Assembly: GCA_036426205.1 (NCBI GenBank)
Contig: CM071573.1
Coordinates: 75,836,743-75,900,742 of the forward strand
Length of the DNA: 64,000 nt
Reading direction: 5' to 3'
DNA from: Ascaphus truei
Taxonomy: Eukaryota > Chordata > Amphibia > Anura > Ascaphidae
Position numbers and translations under genes: made by a program. The notes beneath the pieces were generated by a model, which had not been told where the DNA came from, searched no databases, and saw only the letters and a program-made list of their open reading frames with translations. Shown here piece by piece: positions 22,548 to 34,013 of the stretch. Positions within the stretch are counted from its first letter, which is position 1; each line of letters opens with the position of its first letter.

Positions 22548-23325
22548 TTACAAGGTGATCCAAGAGGGATCAAAAAAGATTCCCCATATCTGCACTCAGC
22601 CAAAAATTCCTAATACAATAAAGCAGACTGTCTTCAAATAATGTTGGTTTTAATTGGTGTTAATACACCTGGGCTATATATCAGAGATCTGTCTGATATG
22701 ACTGAGAACAAAAAACTACGTGGACACAACAAAATGTCTAAAAAAATCAAAATAATACAATTTTATTAACCAAATAAACTCACTAAGTGCAACATATATA
22801 CACGCAGTGTCAATTGTTAAAAATCCCAGGTGGTGGGATACAAAGGTATATTGAAACAACGTCAGCATACAGGTAGATATAGGGAAATCATCTGTTTTGT
22901 AACAATATCCCCTGAGAGTAATTGTCACAACCTGCTTGGTTTGTATCAAGGTACGTAGATAAATAATCTTATGAATCCAAATGATGTCAGTATGGGGTTA
23001 ATATATGTTTCACTATACCTTTGTATCCCACCACTGGGATTTGTAACAATTGACACTGGTGTATATATGTTGCACTTAGTGAGTTTATTTGGTTAATAAA
23101 ATTGTATTTTTTTGATGTTTTTAGACATTTTGTTGTGACCACGTAGTTTTTTGTCCTCAGACATATCAGACAGATCTCTGATATATAGCCCAGGTGTATT
23201 AACACCAATTAAAACCAAAATTATTTGAAGACTTTCTGTCTGCTTTATTGTATTAGGCATTTTGGGCTGAGTGCAGATATGGGGAATCTTTTTTGATCCC
23301 TCTTGGATCACTGTGTAAATATCAG
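22548..23325. repeat. Foldback with ~315-bp arms
   Basis: The left arm (22548-22865) and right arm (23010-23325) are inverse copies. For example GATCCAAGAGGGATCAAAAA near 22558 matches the inverse of the sequence near 23296, and CACCTGGGCTATATATCAGA near 22667 matches the inverse near 23175. The loop is about 145 bp. The 72-77-codon frames lie within the arms and are mirrored by-products. Confidence 0.8.
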
Positions 23326-24000
23326 TATTCTATTACCCGTGCACCCCATAGATCTAGATACTTCACTGTTACTTGTTTATTAAGGTTGAGCGGTTAGTAT
23401 TTTTCTGTTTATATATGTCTTTTCATCTGACCAGCATTCACAGTCCAGTCTTCACCTAGCACAATCTTTCGTATCAATGGTAGATTAATAAGGAACACCC
23501 CTATCCTGAACCGCAGTATGATGGATTGTTGTATAAAAAAGTGTTTGCTATTGTTTGAATAATGAAAGGCGTGATATCAAAATACCGCGCTGATACACAC
23601 ATCTAGGGGTTGCTTATTTGGACAACGTTGTATGCATTGATACCTATGGGAGCCAAAGTGCAGTGTCACATGAAGATAGAAATTAGTTTTAATTTGGCTG
23701 TCCCACTAAAAAGGCCAGCACCTTCACCAGATTTCTGTGCCCTCTTATTCCACACACTTCCTTAATTAAATCAACATGATCAGTTCTCTTTGCTGTTACC
23801 AGCAGCCCCTACGTTCGAATTGTAAATACTTTCTCACTATGCATAATGACTCGTGCTTTATTTGTGATGAGATTCATATATTGCACATGGGAGAGTTGCA
23901 GAAACTGCACCAGCTACTTTGATTGAGTATAATTTCCATTGGTTAAGAAGCCCCAGGCATTATACAGAGCGAGAAACGGCAAGATGTATGTACTCTATGT
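23326..24000. other. No recognisable feature
   Basis: AT-rich DNA between a foldback and an L2 tail, ending in a short GTAT-type microsatellite at the L2 3' boundary. Confidence 0.4.
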
Positions 24001-24167
24001 ATGTATGTCTTTATTTATATAGCGCCATTAATGTAGCTAGCGCATCGCAGCAGTAATACATGTGACATAATCATACAAATAATACAAATAACACATAAAG
24101 GAAATAAGCGCTTCAGACATAAAATTAACATCAGGAAAATTAGTCCCTGCCCCAAAGAGCTTACAAT

Positions 24168-24991
24168 CTAATTTGTAAATAGGAAGAACATACAGAGACA
24201 GTAGGAAGGTGTTCTGGGGTCAAGGTCGATGCACGAAGTGTGTAGTATCAGCCAAGGAGCTATCCATAGGAGGTGAGTTTTAAGATAGGTCTTAATGGTG
24301 GATAGCGTGGGTACAAGTCGGATATTGAGGGGAAGGGCAGTCCAGAGGTGTGGGGCAGTGAGTGAAAAAGGTTTAAAGTGGGAAAGGACTTTAGATACAA
24401 AGGAGAAGAGAGAAGACATCCTTGAGCAGAACGCAAGATTCAGGATGGTGCATAGCGAGAAATTAGGGCTGAGATGTAAGAATGGGCAGAAAAGTTTAAA
24501 GCCTTAAAAGGGAGGAGGAGAATTGTGTGTGTGATACGGGATCTGATAAGAAGCCAGGAGAGGGATTTCAGCAGCAGAGACGCGGAGATAGATTTAGGAG
24601 AGAGTAAAGTGACTCTGGCAGCATAGATTGTAGGGGAAACAGGTGAGAGACAGGAAAGCTGGACAGCAGGAGGTTACAGTAGTCGAGGCAGGAGAGAATG
24701 AGGCCCATGTGAGATGTTTGAAAGGGTAAATCTTGGCAATATTGCGAGGAAAAAACAGTTTTAGCTGCATTTTGAATGTGAGAAGAGAATGTGAGGGAGA
24801 GTCAAATGTAACCCCAAGGCTGCGTTCTTGTGATACTGGGTGTATGATAGTGCTTCCAACAGTAATGTAGAAGGAGGTAGTAGTGCCAGATTTGGGAGGA
24901 AGTATGAGTAGCTCCGTCTTTGACATATTAAATTTGAGATGGCGGCGGGCCATTCAGGATGATATAGACATAGAGACGATGATAGAGACAT
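24168..24991 (-). pseudogene. L2 reverse transcriptase C-terminal region, decayed
   Basis: Frames on the minus strand carry KFNMSKTELLILPPKSGTT (24953 downward), then RSLGVTFDSPSHSL, the pattern that follows the RT active site in L2/CR1 elements. Further downstream, SLTAPHLWTALPLNIRLVPT (24419 downward) matches the common C-terminal 'LWNxLPxxIR' motif. The frames are shifted relative to one another. Confidence 0.75.
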
Positions 24992-25476
24992 TCAGAGACT
25001 TTGGTTTGTACATCAGGTGTAAGGTTAGGGGTTGAAAAGTAAATTTGTGTCTCATCAGCATAGAGGTGATATTTGAACCCAAAAGATGTGATAAAGTCAC
25101 ATAGAGAGAGTGTGTAAAGAGAAAAGAGAAGCTTTCCCAGGACAGACCCCTGGGTACCGCCACAGAGAAATCGATTAGAGGAGGGGGTGTTAGCAAACAA
25201 GACACTGAAAGTACGATGGGAGAGGTAAGAGGAAATCCAGGATAGATCTTTGTTACGGATACCAAGAGTATGGAGAATGTGAAGAAGAAGAGGGTGGTCC
25301 ACGGTATCAAAGGTTGCAGAGAGATTGAGAAGTATGAGCAGAGTGTAGTGACATTTGTCTTTGGCAGCATGGAGGTCATTAGTTATTTGAGTGAGGACTG
25401 TTTCAGTGCAGTGAGAAGTGCAGAAGCCAAATTGTTGGGGGTCTTGGAGAGAATAGGAGGTGAGAAAATGGAGCAA
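24928..25476 (-). pseudogene. L2 reverse transcriptase core, degenerate
   Basis: The 182-codon frame shows the ordered RT blocks of non-LTR elements: LLNLSATFDTVDHPLLLHI (block with the first catalytic Asp position), GTQGSVLGKLLFSLYTLSL, and FKYHLYADETQIYFS. In the last block the usual YADD is YADE, and in the first the usual DLSAAFDTVDH is NLSATFDTVDH, so at least two catalytic-region residues have changed. It is a dead copy. Confidence 0.85.
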
Positions 25477-25963
25477 GCGAGAGAAAACAAGGCGTTCAAC
25501 GTTTTTAGAGGCAAAAGGCTGGAGGAGGGAGAGGTAGCACAGTAGACGGAGGAGTTAAAAATGTGTGTGAGCGTAGGGATTAGAGTAGGAGCAAGAGGTT
25601 TTAGGAGATGGAGTGAATGGGGTCAAGAGCACGTGGTAGACTGAGAAGAGGAGATCAGTAGCGATACATCCTCCTCTGTGACAGCGGAAAAAGAGTTGAG
25701 GAAGGCAGGAGGAGAGTTAGGACGAGCTGTAAGATGGGAGGAGGATACAAAAGGGATGTCTTGACATATGGATTCCACCTTTTTCTTGTAAAAGTCAGCA
25801 AAGTCCTGAGGTGAAATGGAGGAAAAAAAAAACAGGTAACAGACGGTGGTCTGAGTAGGGAGTCAAAGACAGAGAAAGAGTCAGCATGGGTTAGACTTGT
25901 GCATGTTGATTAGTGAAGAAAAGTAGGTTTGTTTAGCCTGGGAGAGGGCAGAGTTGAAACAGG

Positions 25964-26638
25964 TGTAGCCCCCTACTCTGGCTACCATGTTTTCTTTGGC
26001 CCCGGCAGCGTACGTTCAGATAGGAACAAGCAGTGTTGGGGTTAAACTCCCTTTGGAGGCCTAGTATGTTGATTGCAGACTGGATACACTATTGCTGTAT
26101 CCAGGGACAGGCCTAACAACAACCAGAGAGTGTCATCCCTGGGGAGGGTACTGACTGGGTCACATGCCATGGTGTGATGCCTGTAAGTACCGGACCTGCC
26201 CTGTTATGGGGCAGGGTTATAAGCCCCTCCCCCGGGGTACAAAAGCGGACAATCTCCTAAATTCTGCAGCTCCCTTCCCTCCCCCTGTTGGAGTGGAAGC
26301 ACTTATCCTTTACCCTGTTAGGGGGTGAGGTAGCCGAGGAAGGGTGCTTAGGGCCTCAAGCCCTGGGTACTGCCTTCAGGGAAACGGAGACTGACACACC
26401 TATGATGTACCTAAATAAAGATCCAGTTATATTATCAGTGGTGTGATCATTGAAAAGAGTTGACTGTGAGGACCATCCTGGCTATCCTAGGATCCTCATG
26501 GGATGGAGGCACTGCGCTGAATGAAGACCAACCAGCTGAAAGACTGACCTGATGTCTCCCCACAACATCGCAGAGCCCTCAGGCCTTCTGTTACACCAAC
26601 AGGTATGCACCAGTACCAGAATACACCCTGTGGCTACA
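25964..26638. mobile_element. LTR-like insertion (possible solo LTR) inside the L2 element
   Basis: It begins TGTAGCCCCCTACTCTGG and ends CCTGTGGCTACA, a TG...CA structure with short inverted tips TGTAGCC/GGCTACA. AAATAAAG near 26411 could be its polyadenylation signal. The stretch ACACCAACAGGTATGCACCA near 26592 resembles the same position in the LTRs at 48741 and 52983, which suggests a related family. I found no matching target duplication, so the exact ends are uncertain. Confidence 0.55.
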
Positions 26639-27025
26639 TGATCTCCCTTAGGGGGAGGGATAAGGTACAGGATAGGATACATTTGTAGCGACAGAAGTCT
26701 ATGAGAGTGTGAGATTTCCTCTTGAAGCATTCAGAGGAATGAGTGCAGGAATGCAGCATGTGCGTATAGCAATTTAGCCAGGGTCTGGGGTTAGAATGGC
26801 GAGAGCAGGAGAGAAAAAGAGGATCAAGATCAAGAGAAGAGGATAGGACAGAGTTGTAGTTCCTGACCAGGTTGTCAGAGTCTGTAGAGGAAATTGGGAA
26901 ATCGAGATATCAGAGAGAAAACTAGGTCCAGGTAGTGGCCGTCCCTCTGGGTGCTGTCCTTTTGGTGAAGGCCAAAAGAAGAGGTTAGAGAGAGAAAGAG
27001 GGAAGCCCAAGGGCAAGAGGGGTCA

Positions 27026-27475
27026 TTAATATGACAGTTGAAGTCCCCAAGGAGAACAGGGGAGTCTGAGGAGAGAAAGAAGAGAGCCAGGATTCAAAGT
27101 CAGAGAAAAAGACAGAAGGGGGATGAGCAGAGGTAGGTGAAATTTAGATGATCGCCACATGGACAGAGAGAGGAGAAAAAAGCTGGTCAATGTGAGCCTC
27201 AAAAGGAGGGAAAAGAAAGAGAGGGAGGAATAGGAGGGTTCGGTAACGGCATAGAGAGGAGAGCAGGAGCCCCACGCCTCCACCCCTGTCTTCATGGCGT
27301 GGAGTGTGGGAGAAAGAAAGGCCACCATAAGAGAGGGCAGCTTCCAGTGCAGAGTCAGGCTGAGTGAGCCAAGTCTCAGTAATAACAAAGAGGAGCAGAG
27401 AGTGAGAGAGAAAGAAGTCATGCACGGAGAGGAACTTGTTGAAAAGAAAATGTCCTCCTTTCCAGCGCAGTTCAA
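27026..27475 (-). pseudogene. L2 endonuclease domain remnant
   Basis: Minus-strand frames hold LLFVITETWLTQPDSALEA (27400-27300 area), matching the 'TETWL' motif of AP-like endonucleases in non-LTR elements. Near 27060-27030 another frame reads LLGDFNCHIND, matching the conserved GDFN motif. They are in different frames, so the domain is broken. Confidence 0.75.
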
Positions 27476-27500
27476 AGCCAGAATTCAGGGCCAGTTTGGT

Positions 27501-28277
27501 GTTCCGTTGTTCACTTGTTCAACAGAAGTAGAACTCAGTGTTAAACTCCACACTGCATGCCACCTTAAAAAGGGCCACTTTACAGATAGGCTTCTTTGCA
27601 TGTTAACTTGTTAACATTTTCACTGCCAGGGGGACCAACAATGCTTTCCACCGCAAACAGGTTTTGTCATTTTAAGCATTTTGAATAAGGGCAGTGGGGT
27701 GATTTTTACACATAGTGCCTCTTATTTTTGCATTTATAAATTCGTCCAGCCACCGATGAAAAAAAAAGAGAATGTCCCTTGATAAGATTAGTATTTTCAG
27801 ACAAATTAAATGCTTTATATTAAGAGACAGACTTTAATTTGCTACAAATTATAGAACATTGCTTGCATATTAGAGAACATTGCGCTCTGTGAACACTCTC
27901 TGCATTGTCAGAGATGAAAAGGGACCCTTCGTAAGTGGTGTTTTCACCATGGAAATGTCTTGATTGGTTTTAATGCAGCTCTTCACTAAATGCTCTTTAT
28001 GGAGACCTCTGTTTTAGAAACGCAAGAGAGCCCTCCAAGGCTTTTAGGGCTCTTTGCACTTTAGGATGAGAGCACACAAGTGCACCTGAAAAGAAAAGTT
28101 AAATGAGAGGGAATTAAATGAAATGAATAACTAGATAGGCTCACCATCAGATCTTAAAATAAGAGTGTTATATAAGAACCAAACATTTATAGATAAGTGG
28201 ATTATTGGGTAGACACCTGGAACATCTGCCAATAGAAAAAGGTGTCTGTATTTTTCCCTTCTTGGTACGGACATATA
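27501..28277. other. No recognisable feature
   Basis: AT-rich DNA. The phrase TTAACATTTTCACTGCCAGG near 27611 resembles TTAA-flanked MITE ends. Confidence 0.35.
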
Positions 28278-28325
28278 TTAACCCTTTCACTGCCGTACGG
28301 GCGTGCCATGCACGTAAAGGGTTAA
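28278..28325. mobile_element. Tiny TTAA-flanked MITE remnant
   Basis: TTAACCCTTTCACTGCC at the left and ACGTAAAGGGTTAA at the right form an inverted pair with TTAA at each end. TTAA is the duplication of piggyBac and Kolobok elements. A longer diverged relative may lie near 61690-61776. Confidence 0.45.
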
Positions 28326-29132
28326 GACGGTCATTTTCTTTAAGACTGCAGCAGCCACATGCAATTCTCAGATCGCTAATGGAATTTCTATAAATTCCGC
28401 TGTTTGTTATTTATTTTATTCATTTAGATTGTTGGGTCTAATTCGGCAAAGTAATTAAACATAAATTCAAATATTTATAGGTGCAATCCCACATAATCGG
28501 ACAGTTGTATTTCTAAAGGGCCTCTGAATTGGAAAGGGTTTGTCAATCAATTGTTTTCTTTACCCGTATCCCACCCGGTCCTTATTTGAGAGCCAATAAA
28601 GTTATGGGGAGGTTATGAGTGGGGACTGTACTGATGACTCAGGGACATTACACAAATGGGAGCAGAGAGAAGAAATCAAACCCTTACCAAGTCTAACCTT
28701 AAAAAATAAATGAAAATTACTTATAGGTTTCAGCTTTGGGTAAGAAAATTATCAATCACCCAGATGACGCCCCTTAGACATGCCACTGGAATTAGTTCAC
28801 TTTGGGCGTAGGAAGGATTAGCTCTTTAAAGGGGCCCTCACTCCTAGTACCAGAGAGGCCAATGGCAGAGATGTTTAATGGGTTAAGTATATGGTTATTT
28901 ATTTATAACAACATTTATATAGCGCCCTTATACAGGGCGCGGTGCATTATTTAGTAAAACAATGGTGGGGTAACATATGGAACATTTTATGTGATGGGCG
29001 TAGAGTAATTAATAAGATGTCTTTGTGGTGGGCAGGGGCGGGAACATTATGGTCGGGCTATGGGTCAGGTGCATTGTGAGCTTGCTTTGTTGGTGTTCCT
29101 TGGTTGGTTCTTGAGACTAACAAAACTAAAAC

Positions 29133-29141
<9 letters not shown>
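28326..29141. repeat. Low-information DNA with a short L2-like tail on the minus strand
   Basis: At about 28895-28960 TTTATAACAACATTTATATA followed by GCGCCCTTATACAGGGCGC resembles the inverse of an L2/CR1 3' tail (GGCGCTATATAAAT). No other feature is seen. Confidence 0.4.
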
Positions 29142-29165
<24 letters not shown>

Positions 29166-29171
29166 GTAAAT

Positions 29172-29247
<76 letters not shown>
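29142..29247. repeat. Compound (TA)n/(CA)n microsatellite
   Basis: (TA)12-like run at 29142-29165, then an (AC)n run of about 74 bases at 29174-29247. The cysteine/valine-rich frames on the minus strand are artefacts of this run. Confidence 0.97.
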
Positions 29248-29249
<2 letters not shown>

Positions 29250-29569
29250 TCACCTCTGTTAACGACATAGCATCAACCATTTACTTGGGGGAATAACATA
29301 CAGTGTGTTCGTTTTATAACTAATTGTGGCTTTGCCTTTAATATGCCAATCTTTTATTTCATTGTGAATGATTACAGTGGGTTTTACACCTGTCCCAGAG
29401 ATTGATGCATGTTGGGAAGCTGGAGACAGGAGTCAGACAACCCCCCCCCCCTCCCCTGGCTGTAAGGAAGCTGATTTGTGGGGGATGACTGCCACCATCT
29501 GTCTTCTTAGTTTAAAGCACCAAACCAACCAGTTCTCGTGTTTGCTTATCGCATTTTATCATCCTCCTT

Positions 29570-29572
29570 GTA

Positions 29573-29617
<45 letters not shown>

Positions 29618-30170
29618 GTATATCTGTCTTTATTTATATAGCGCTGCCATTAATGTACATAGCGCTTTACAGTAGTAATAAACGTGACAATCATATAAAT
29701 AACAAATAATACAAATAACACATAATGGGAATAAGTGCTTCAGACATAAAAGTAACATTTCAGCAGAAGAGCCCCTGCTCCGAGGAGCTTACAATCTAAT
29801 TGGTAGGTAGGAAGGACGTAAGAGACAGTAGGAGGGCATTCTGGTAAGTGCGTCTGCAAGGGGTCAAGCTCTATGTATCATGTGTATAGTACAGAGCTAC
29901 TCATATGCTCCTTTAAGCAAGCTTGTTTTGGGTGAGGTGGGTCTTAAAGATGGATAGAGAGGATGCTAGTCGGGTGTTGAGGGGAATGGCATTCCAGATG
30001 TGTGGGGCAGTCAGTGAGAAAGGTTTAAGGCGGGAGAGAGCTTTAGATACAAAGGGGGTAGAGAGAAGACATCCTTGAGCAGAACGCAAGAGTCGGGATG
30101 GTGCATAGCGAGAAATTAGGGCTGAGATGTAGGAAGGGGCAGAAGAGTGTAAAGCTTTAAAAGTGGGGAG
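29570..30170 (-). mobile_element. Second L2 copy, 5'-truncated, with 3' microsatellite
   Basis: The minus-strand tail with GGCAGCGCTATATAAATAAA meets a (TATG/TA)n run at about 29570-29622. Upstream (29940-30170) the minus strand translates to SLTAPHIWNAIPLNTRLASS, the C-terminal RT motif shared with the copy at 24168. A foldback fragment abuts its 5' end at 30184. Confidence 0.8.
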
Positions 30171-30183
30171 AACACCAGAGGTA

Positions 30184-30326
30184 CTAAATCATTAAGCCGC
30201 AGGAACGGGAGACACTCACAAGGTTATGTGGAGTAACAAAATGGCAAGAAAAACGCTTCCTACATGTTTCGTAGTAACCTACAAGCACAGTAGTGTCTCC
30301 CGTTTCTGTGGCTTAATTATTTAGTC
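30184..30326. repeat. Short foldback
   Basis: TAAATCATTAAGCCGCAGGA at 30186 pairs with the inverse of CTGTGGCTTAATTATTTA near 30310. The loop contains TGTTTCGTAGTAACCTACAA, a relative of the loop motif in the palindrome at 14170-15362. Confidence 0.55.
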
Positions 30327-32103
30327 TGCGACCTTAGACAGGAACGCCGCTCATAGAGCGACGCGGTCTTGTGATGTCACAGACTGCCGCACTGTATATC
30401 TGTGGTGTACTTCTGGCATTCATCGCCACCAGTGTTGGGAGTTCCCTGCAATATTGTGCAAGTTCCATTTTGCATGCCCCTTACCAACGGACTATTACCG
30501 GAGGCTATCTACATTGGACCCAGGATCCACACAGACGTCTCGTGAGGATTCCTCTTCGGCGATTCAGCACAGAACCACAACGGACGCTTGGAGTTGCTGA
30601 TTTCCTGAGACGCATTGTCCAAAGGGGTAACATGTACCTGACATGTAATGCCTGAATGATAGTAATATCTTGTACGTGATATACTTACTTGCTCGCAATA
30701 TAGCACTTTAAATTTGTTTAATACACTATGAGTCGGGCTCAGTCAAAGACTTTAGTAAGGATCAGTGCTTCACTACACTTGGGAATTCTATTCTCAGCTC
30801 TTCGACTGAGCCAATAATTGAGCCACCTGCGCTGAAGCAGGGATATCCTGAAAACCTGACGGGTTGGTAGCCCTTTGAGGACTGGTGTATGAATGGCCTT
30901 TTCTGCTACTATCCAAAATTGGGAAAATTATATATATAAAATCCAGCCCTTCACAGAAACACGGTTCAAGAGATGGATTATTGAGGGGTTAGCAAACATC
31001 GTGACTGTTCATCTGGAGCCAAGCATCTGAGGCTCATCTTTTTCTGTCCTGTTCTTATACTTTAATTAGTTGCATACAGGATCACTAAGGCTGCTCCTGG
31101 AGAAATTGGCAAGCCTTTTGCTCTGGAAAATGAATTTAGTTAACGAGTTGCAAAAATTCAGTTTATAAAAATGTATACACATATAATGCTAGAGCTTCTT
31201 GCAATGCACTGCAGACCAATGTGGAATTGTCGTGGCTTACACTACCAAGCGATCTTAAGTTATTCTCATTTCCAATCATGGGGTGAGGAGAATGGAAACC
31301 CAGGTATTCACTTTGTGATAGATGCAGTCATGGGTTCAAACTTCTGCCCTTGAGGTGACCTCATTACTTGGAATATCTCCACACTGACAACTGGTGCAAA
31401 CCATTTGGGAACTCATTTTGCCAGGATGTGCATGTAATCAACTAACACTCTCACCAAGTCATTTTATGGGATTTTTTATCCTGTTCTCTGTCCGTTGATG
31501 AGATTAGGGTTGCCGCTGAAGTCTTCAGGTTTGGGCAGGAATCTCCTGGCTTCGGGGTACAAAGACTTGTTCGTTGTATATTACAGAGCGGTGGCTAGGT
31601 CAGCTTTTAAAGAATGAGGGGTGCAGATGCAGAATGCATTGCATGCTTCCAACTCATGCCCCCTTAAACTTCTTCCCTGGGTACTCCTCCCTTGTTACAT
31701 ACTTCCCCCAATCACGTGCCCCCTAGTCTAGATCTGCTAGATGTCCCCAGCTGGAAATTTCTCACGGTGGCAAGTGACAACACTAGATGTGATAGATGAA
31801 TGCCATCTTTAATTCAGAGGTACTTTTCACACATTTTCCCTAACAGTGATAATGATAGATATTTTATATAAAGTATTATATATAATGTTAACTGTACTAT
31901 TAATAACAATTGTTTGTTTTTTAACATCAAATATGTAGCATGAATGTTTCAGTCAAACAGGTTAACTTCAGCTTTATGAACACATGAAGTATGGAAAAAA
32001 ACTCATGGGAAAGGATTTGGAAATGACTTAATCCTATTATAATGCGTACATCAAAAAAATGCCTTCCTAACTCTTCTGATAACGTCACAGTCTCTGACAC
32101 TTA
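30327..32103. other. Low-information DNA with a partial hAT MITE
   Basis: About 30800-30885 contains the right half of the CAGGGGTGGCCAAC family (GAAGCAGGGATATCCTGAAA), with a diverged left half. Nothing else is recognised; short frames are not convincing. Confidence 0.4.
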
Positions 32104-32323
32104 CCAAGTCCAGTCCTCAAGGGCCACCAACAGGTCAGGTTTTCAGGATATCCCAGCTTCAGCACTGGTGGCTCAATCAGTCAATGACTGAGCCACTGAT
32201 TGAGCCACCTGAGCTGAAACAGGCTCTGCAACTGAGCACTGATTGAGCCACCTGTGCTGAAGCAGCAATATCCTGAAAACATGACCTGTTGGTGGCCCTT
32301 GAGGACTGGAGTTGGCCGCCCCT
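32104..32323. mobile_element. hAT MITE (CAGGGGTGGCCAAC family), copy 2
   Basis: Inverse halves: AGTCCTCAAGGGCCACCAAC at the left and its inverse near 32292, ending GGCCGCCCCTG. The centre contains an extra duplicated ACTGATTGAGCCACCTG segment. The left tip is degraded. Confidence 0.75.
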
Positions 32324-33129
32324 GGGCCCTGGAGGCTAAAAAATGCAGTATAACACCAAAACAGCCTTTGCAGCTTGATTCATATCTAAATGTACTTAGT
32401 CTGTATTATAATTTTTTTGGTGTTAACACATTACATCCCCCGTATGTAGAGAGACACTGGAGGTACATTGCGTTTCTGGTCATATCCTGAATAAGACACA
32501 ACTCTGCCAATAGTCACAGTCAGATGGTGTACTAAACCCTGACCTCTCTATCACAACGGATTGTCAGTCCTTTTCAAATCCTGTTACACACTTTTGTTCC
32601 CAAACAACCAATGTATTTCAGAGGTCTTAATGCTGGCCTTTTGTTTGTCAGCTTACTCTGCAAATACAGACATGTGATGAGGATTTATAATACTACAGGC
32701 CGTCCTTTGTGAGAAGTCTGTAAAGGTTTGTTACAATATCAATGTAATGTACGACCAGGGGTGATATTTCCTCAGACTATCAGTTTGGGTCTCTTTAGTT
32801 TATCTTTAATCCGCTGGGCACAAACAACCACAAAGGTACAAGGAGGTGTATGCTTCAGGCATACCATATTAATGGGAACTCGGTACAGTACAGAATGAGT
32901 TAATAAAAATAATTCTTTGGTTTGTTGCAATCGAGTCTGTTTCATAAGGTTTCATACTTCTGCCTTGTTACAAGTTCATACCTTTTAATGGACGAACATG
33001 ATAGTTTCTCTATGTAGCTGTTCCTAGTCTATTATACATCTGAAAGACAGACTTGCGAGGTCTCAAACTGCACATGCACAGGTACATCCTTGAAGATGTA
33101 TCATAATAGATTATTATGTTGTGTGTCCC
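32324..33129. other. No recognisable feature
   Basis: AT-rich DNA. No frame or repeat boundary is supported. Confidence 0.4.
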
Positions 33130-33311
33130 TCCGCAGGTCCAGCAATCAATCACAAGCACCAGGAAACAGGCAAGGCACTTTCACCATAATTCACAAGGAG
33201 CAGCAGGAGGAACACTTACCCACTACGCAGCACCCTCACCTTATGTGGGACAACATTCCAAGGTTGCCAGGGCAACCCCTGACAGGACCAACATCTCACA
33301 CACATACCCAG

Positions 33312-33313
<2 letters not shown>
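33130..33313. repeat. Direct-repeat partner A, with an X-box-like palindrome
   Basis: This block resembles 34960-35250 in the same orientation (shared TTGCCAGGGCAAC region, CTCACACACATACCCAGC, and a diverged upstream part with TCACAAGGA-GCAGGAGGA). Within it GTTGCCAGGGCAAC (33263-33276) matches the RFX X-box consensus. A (TA)n run at 33313-33344 follows. Confidence 0.6.
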
Positions 33314-33345
<32 letters not shown>

Positions 33346-33768
33346 TTACCAGTTCTAAAGTTCTAAAAACTTAATATAAACTTAGCATTAACATTTTATT
33401 TTCCTAACTAAACACAATTTTAAACAGAAGACAAAATACTAAAATGCTTGAATATTAGCGTAATGCACAGTAAATAACTGTGTACTTTATATAAATGGGA
33501 TTTAAAAGAAAATCAGTTATAAGTCAAAATAACAGAAGGGTCTCTGCAGTTCTCAGTTGGTAGTGAGGGGCAGGATGCCGTCCCCGATACAGGCAATGTT
33601 TTGTTTGTGTGGATGCACTTTCAGTTCCTCTTTTATAGGGTCTTCTTTGATAGTCATTTTGTTGGGAGCTATCTGCAAAACTTTTATATTGTAGAATAGC
33701 GTTTGTGTAATTTATGATCTGCTGCTCCCTTAATGCCTCTAAGTTGACCTCTGTCTGGGTGGTAACAT
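33314..33768. repeat. (TA)n microsatellite then AT-rich DNA
   Basis: A (TA)16-like run ends at about 33344. The remainder is AT-rich with nothing recognised. Confidence 0.6.
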
Positions 33769-34013
33769 ATACACAGAAAGGTTGGAAGGCGAAAGCATAT
33801 TAGTGCCTCCGTCCACCACCTAGAAGCTCATTTGTCAAACGCACTCCTGGGCATTTAAAACTTAACGTTTAATAATTGTACTATTAAAATAAATTCTACA
33901 TACAGAATATTAATAATAAACACACAATGTACTAATACAGGGAGGGGGATAGGGAGGTGGTTTTAATTTATTGTATATATAATATGCTTTCGCCTTCCAA
34001 CCTTTCTGTGTAT
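33769..34013. repeat. Perfect 34-bp inverted repeat around a 177-bp loop
   Basis: ATACACAGAAAGGTTGGAAG and the following 14 bases (33769-33802) are the exact inverse of 33980-34013. The sequence GGTGGTAACATATA next to the left arm recurs in direct orientation near 34124, so a local duplication-inversion is likely. Confidence 0.8.

Larger units (their letters stand above)
24001..27500 (-). mobile_element. L2-type non-LTR retrotransposon, nearly coding-complete but decayed
   Basis: Read on the minus strand, the element runs from remnants of an AP-like endonuclease (27475-27026), through a reverse transcriptase (25476-24928) and its C-terminal region (24953-24168), to the tail with AAAGACATAC at 24001. 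The tail ends in a TATG-type microsatellite. L2/CR1-clade elements are known to end in short tandem repeats. Frameshifts and stops separate the frames, so it is inactive. Around 25964-26638 it is interrupted by an LTR-like insertion. The 5' end near 27500 appears truncated. Confidence 0.85.

Noticed and set aside
24594..25545. Plus-strand and alternative minus-strand frames over the L2 copy
   Set aside because: Only the minus-strand frame with RT motifs has support; the others are shadows.
29058..29280. Cys/Val-rich frames
   Set aside because: Translation of the (CA)n microsatellite.
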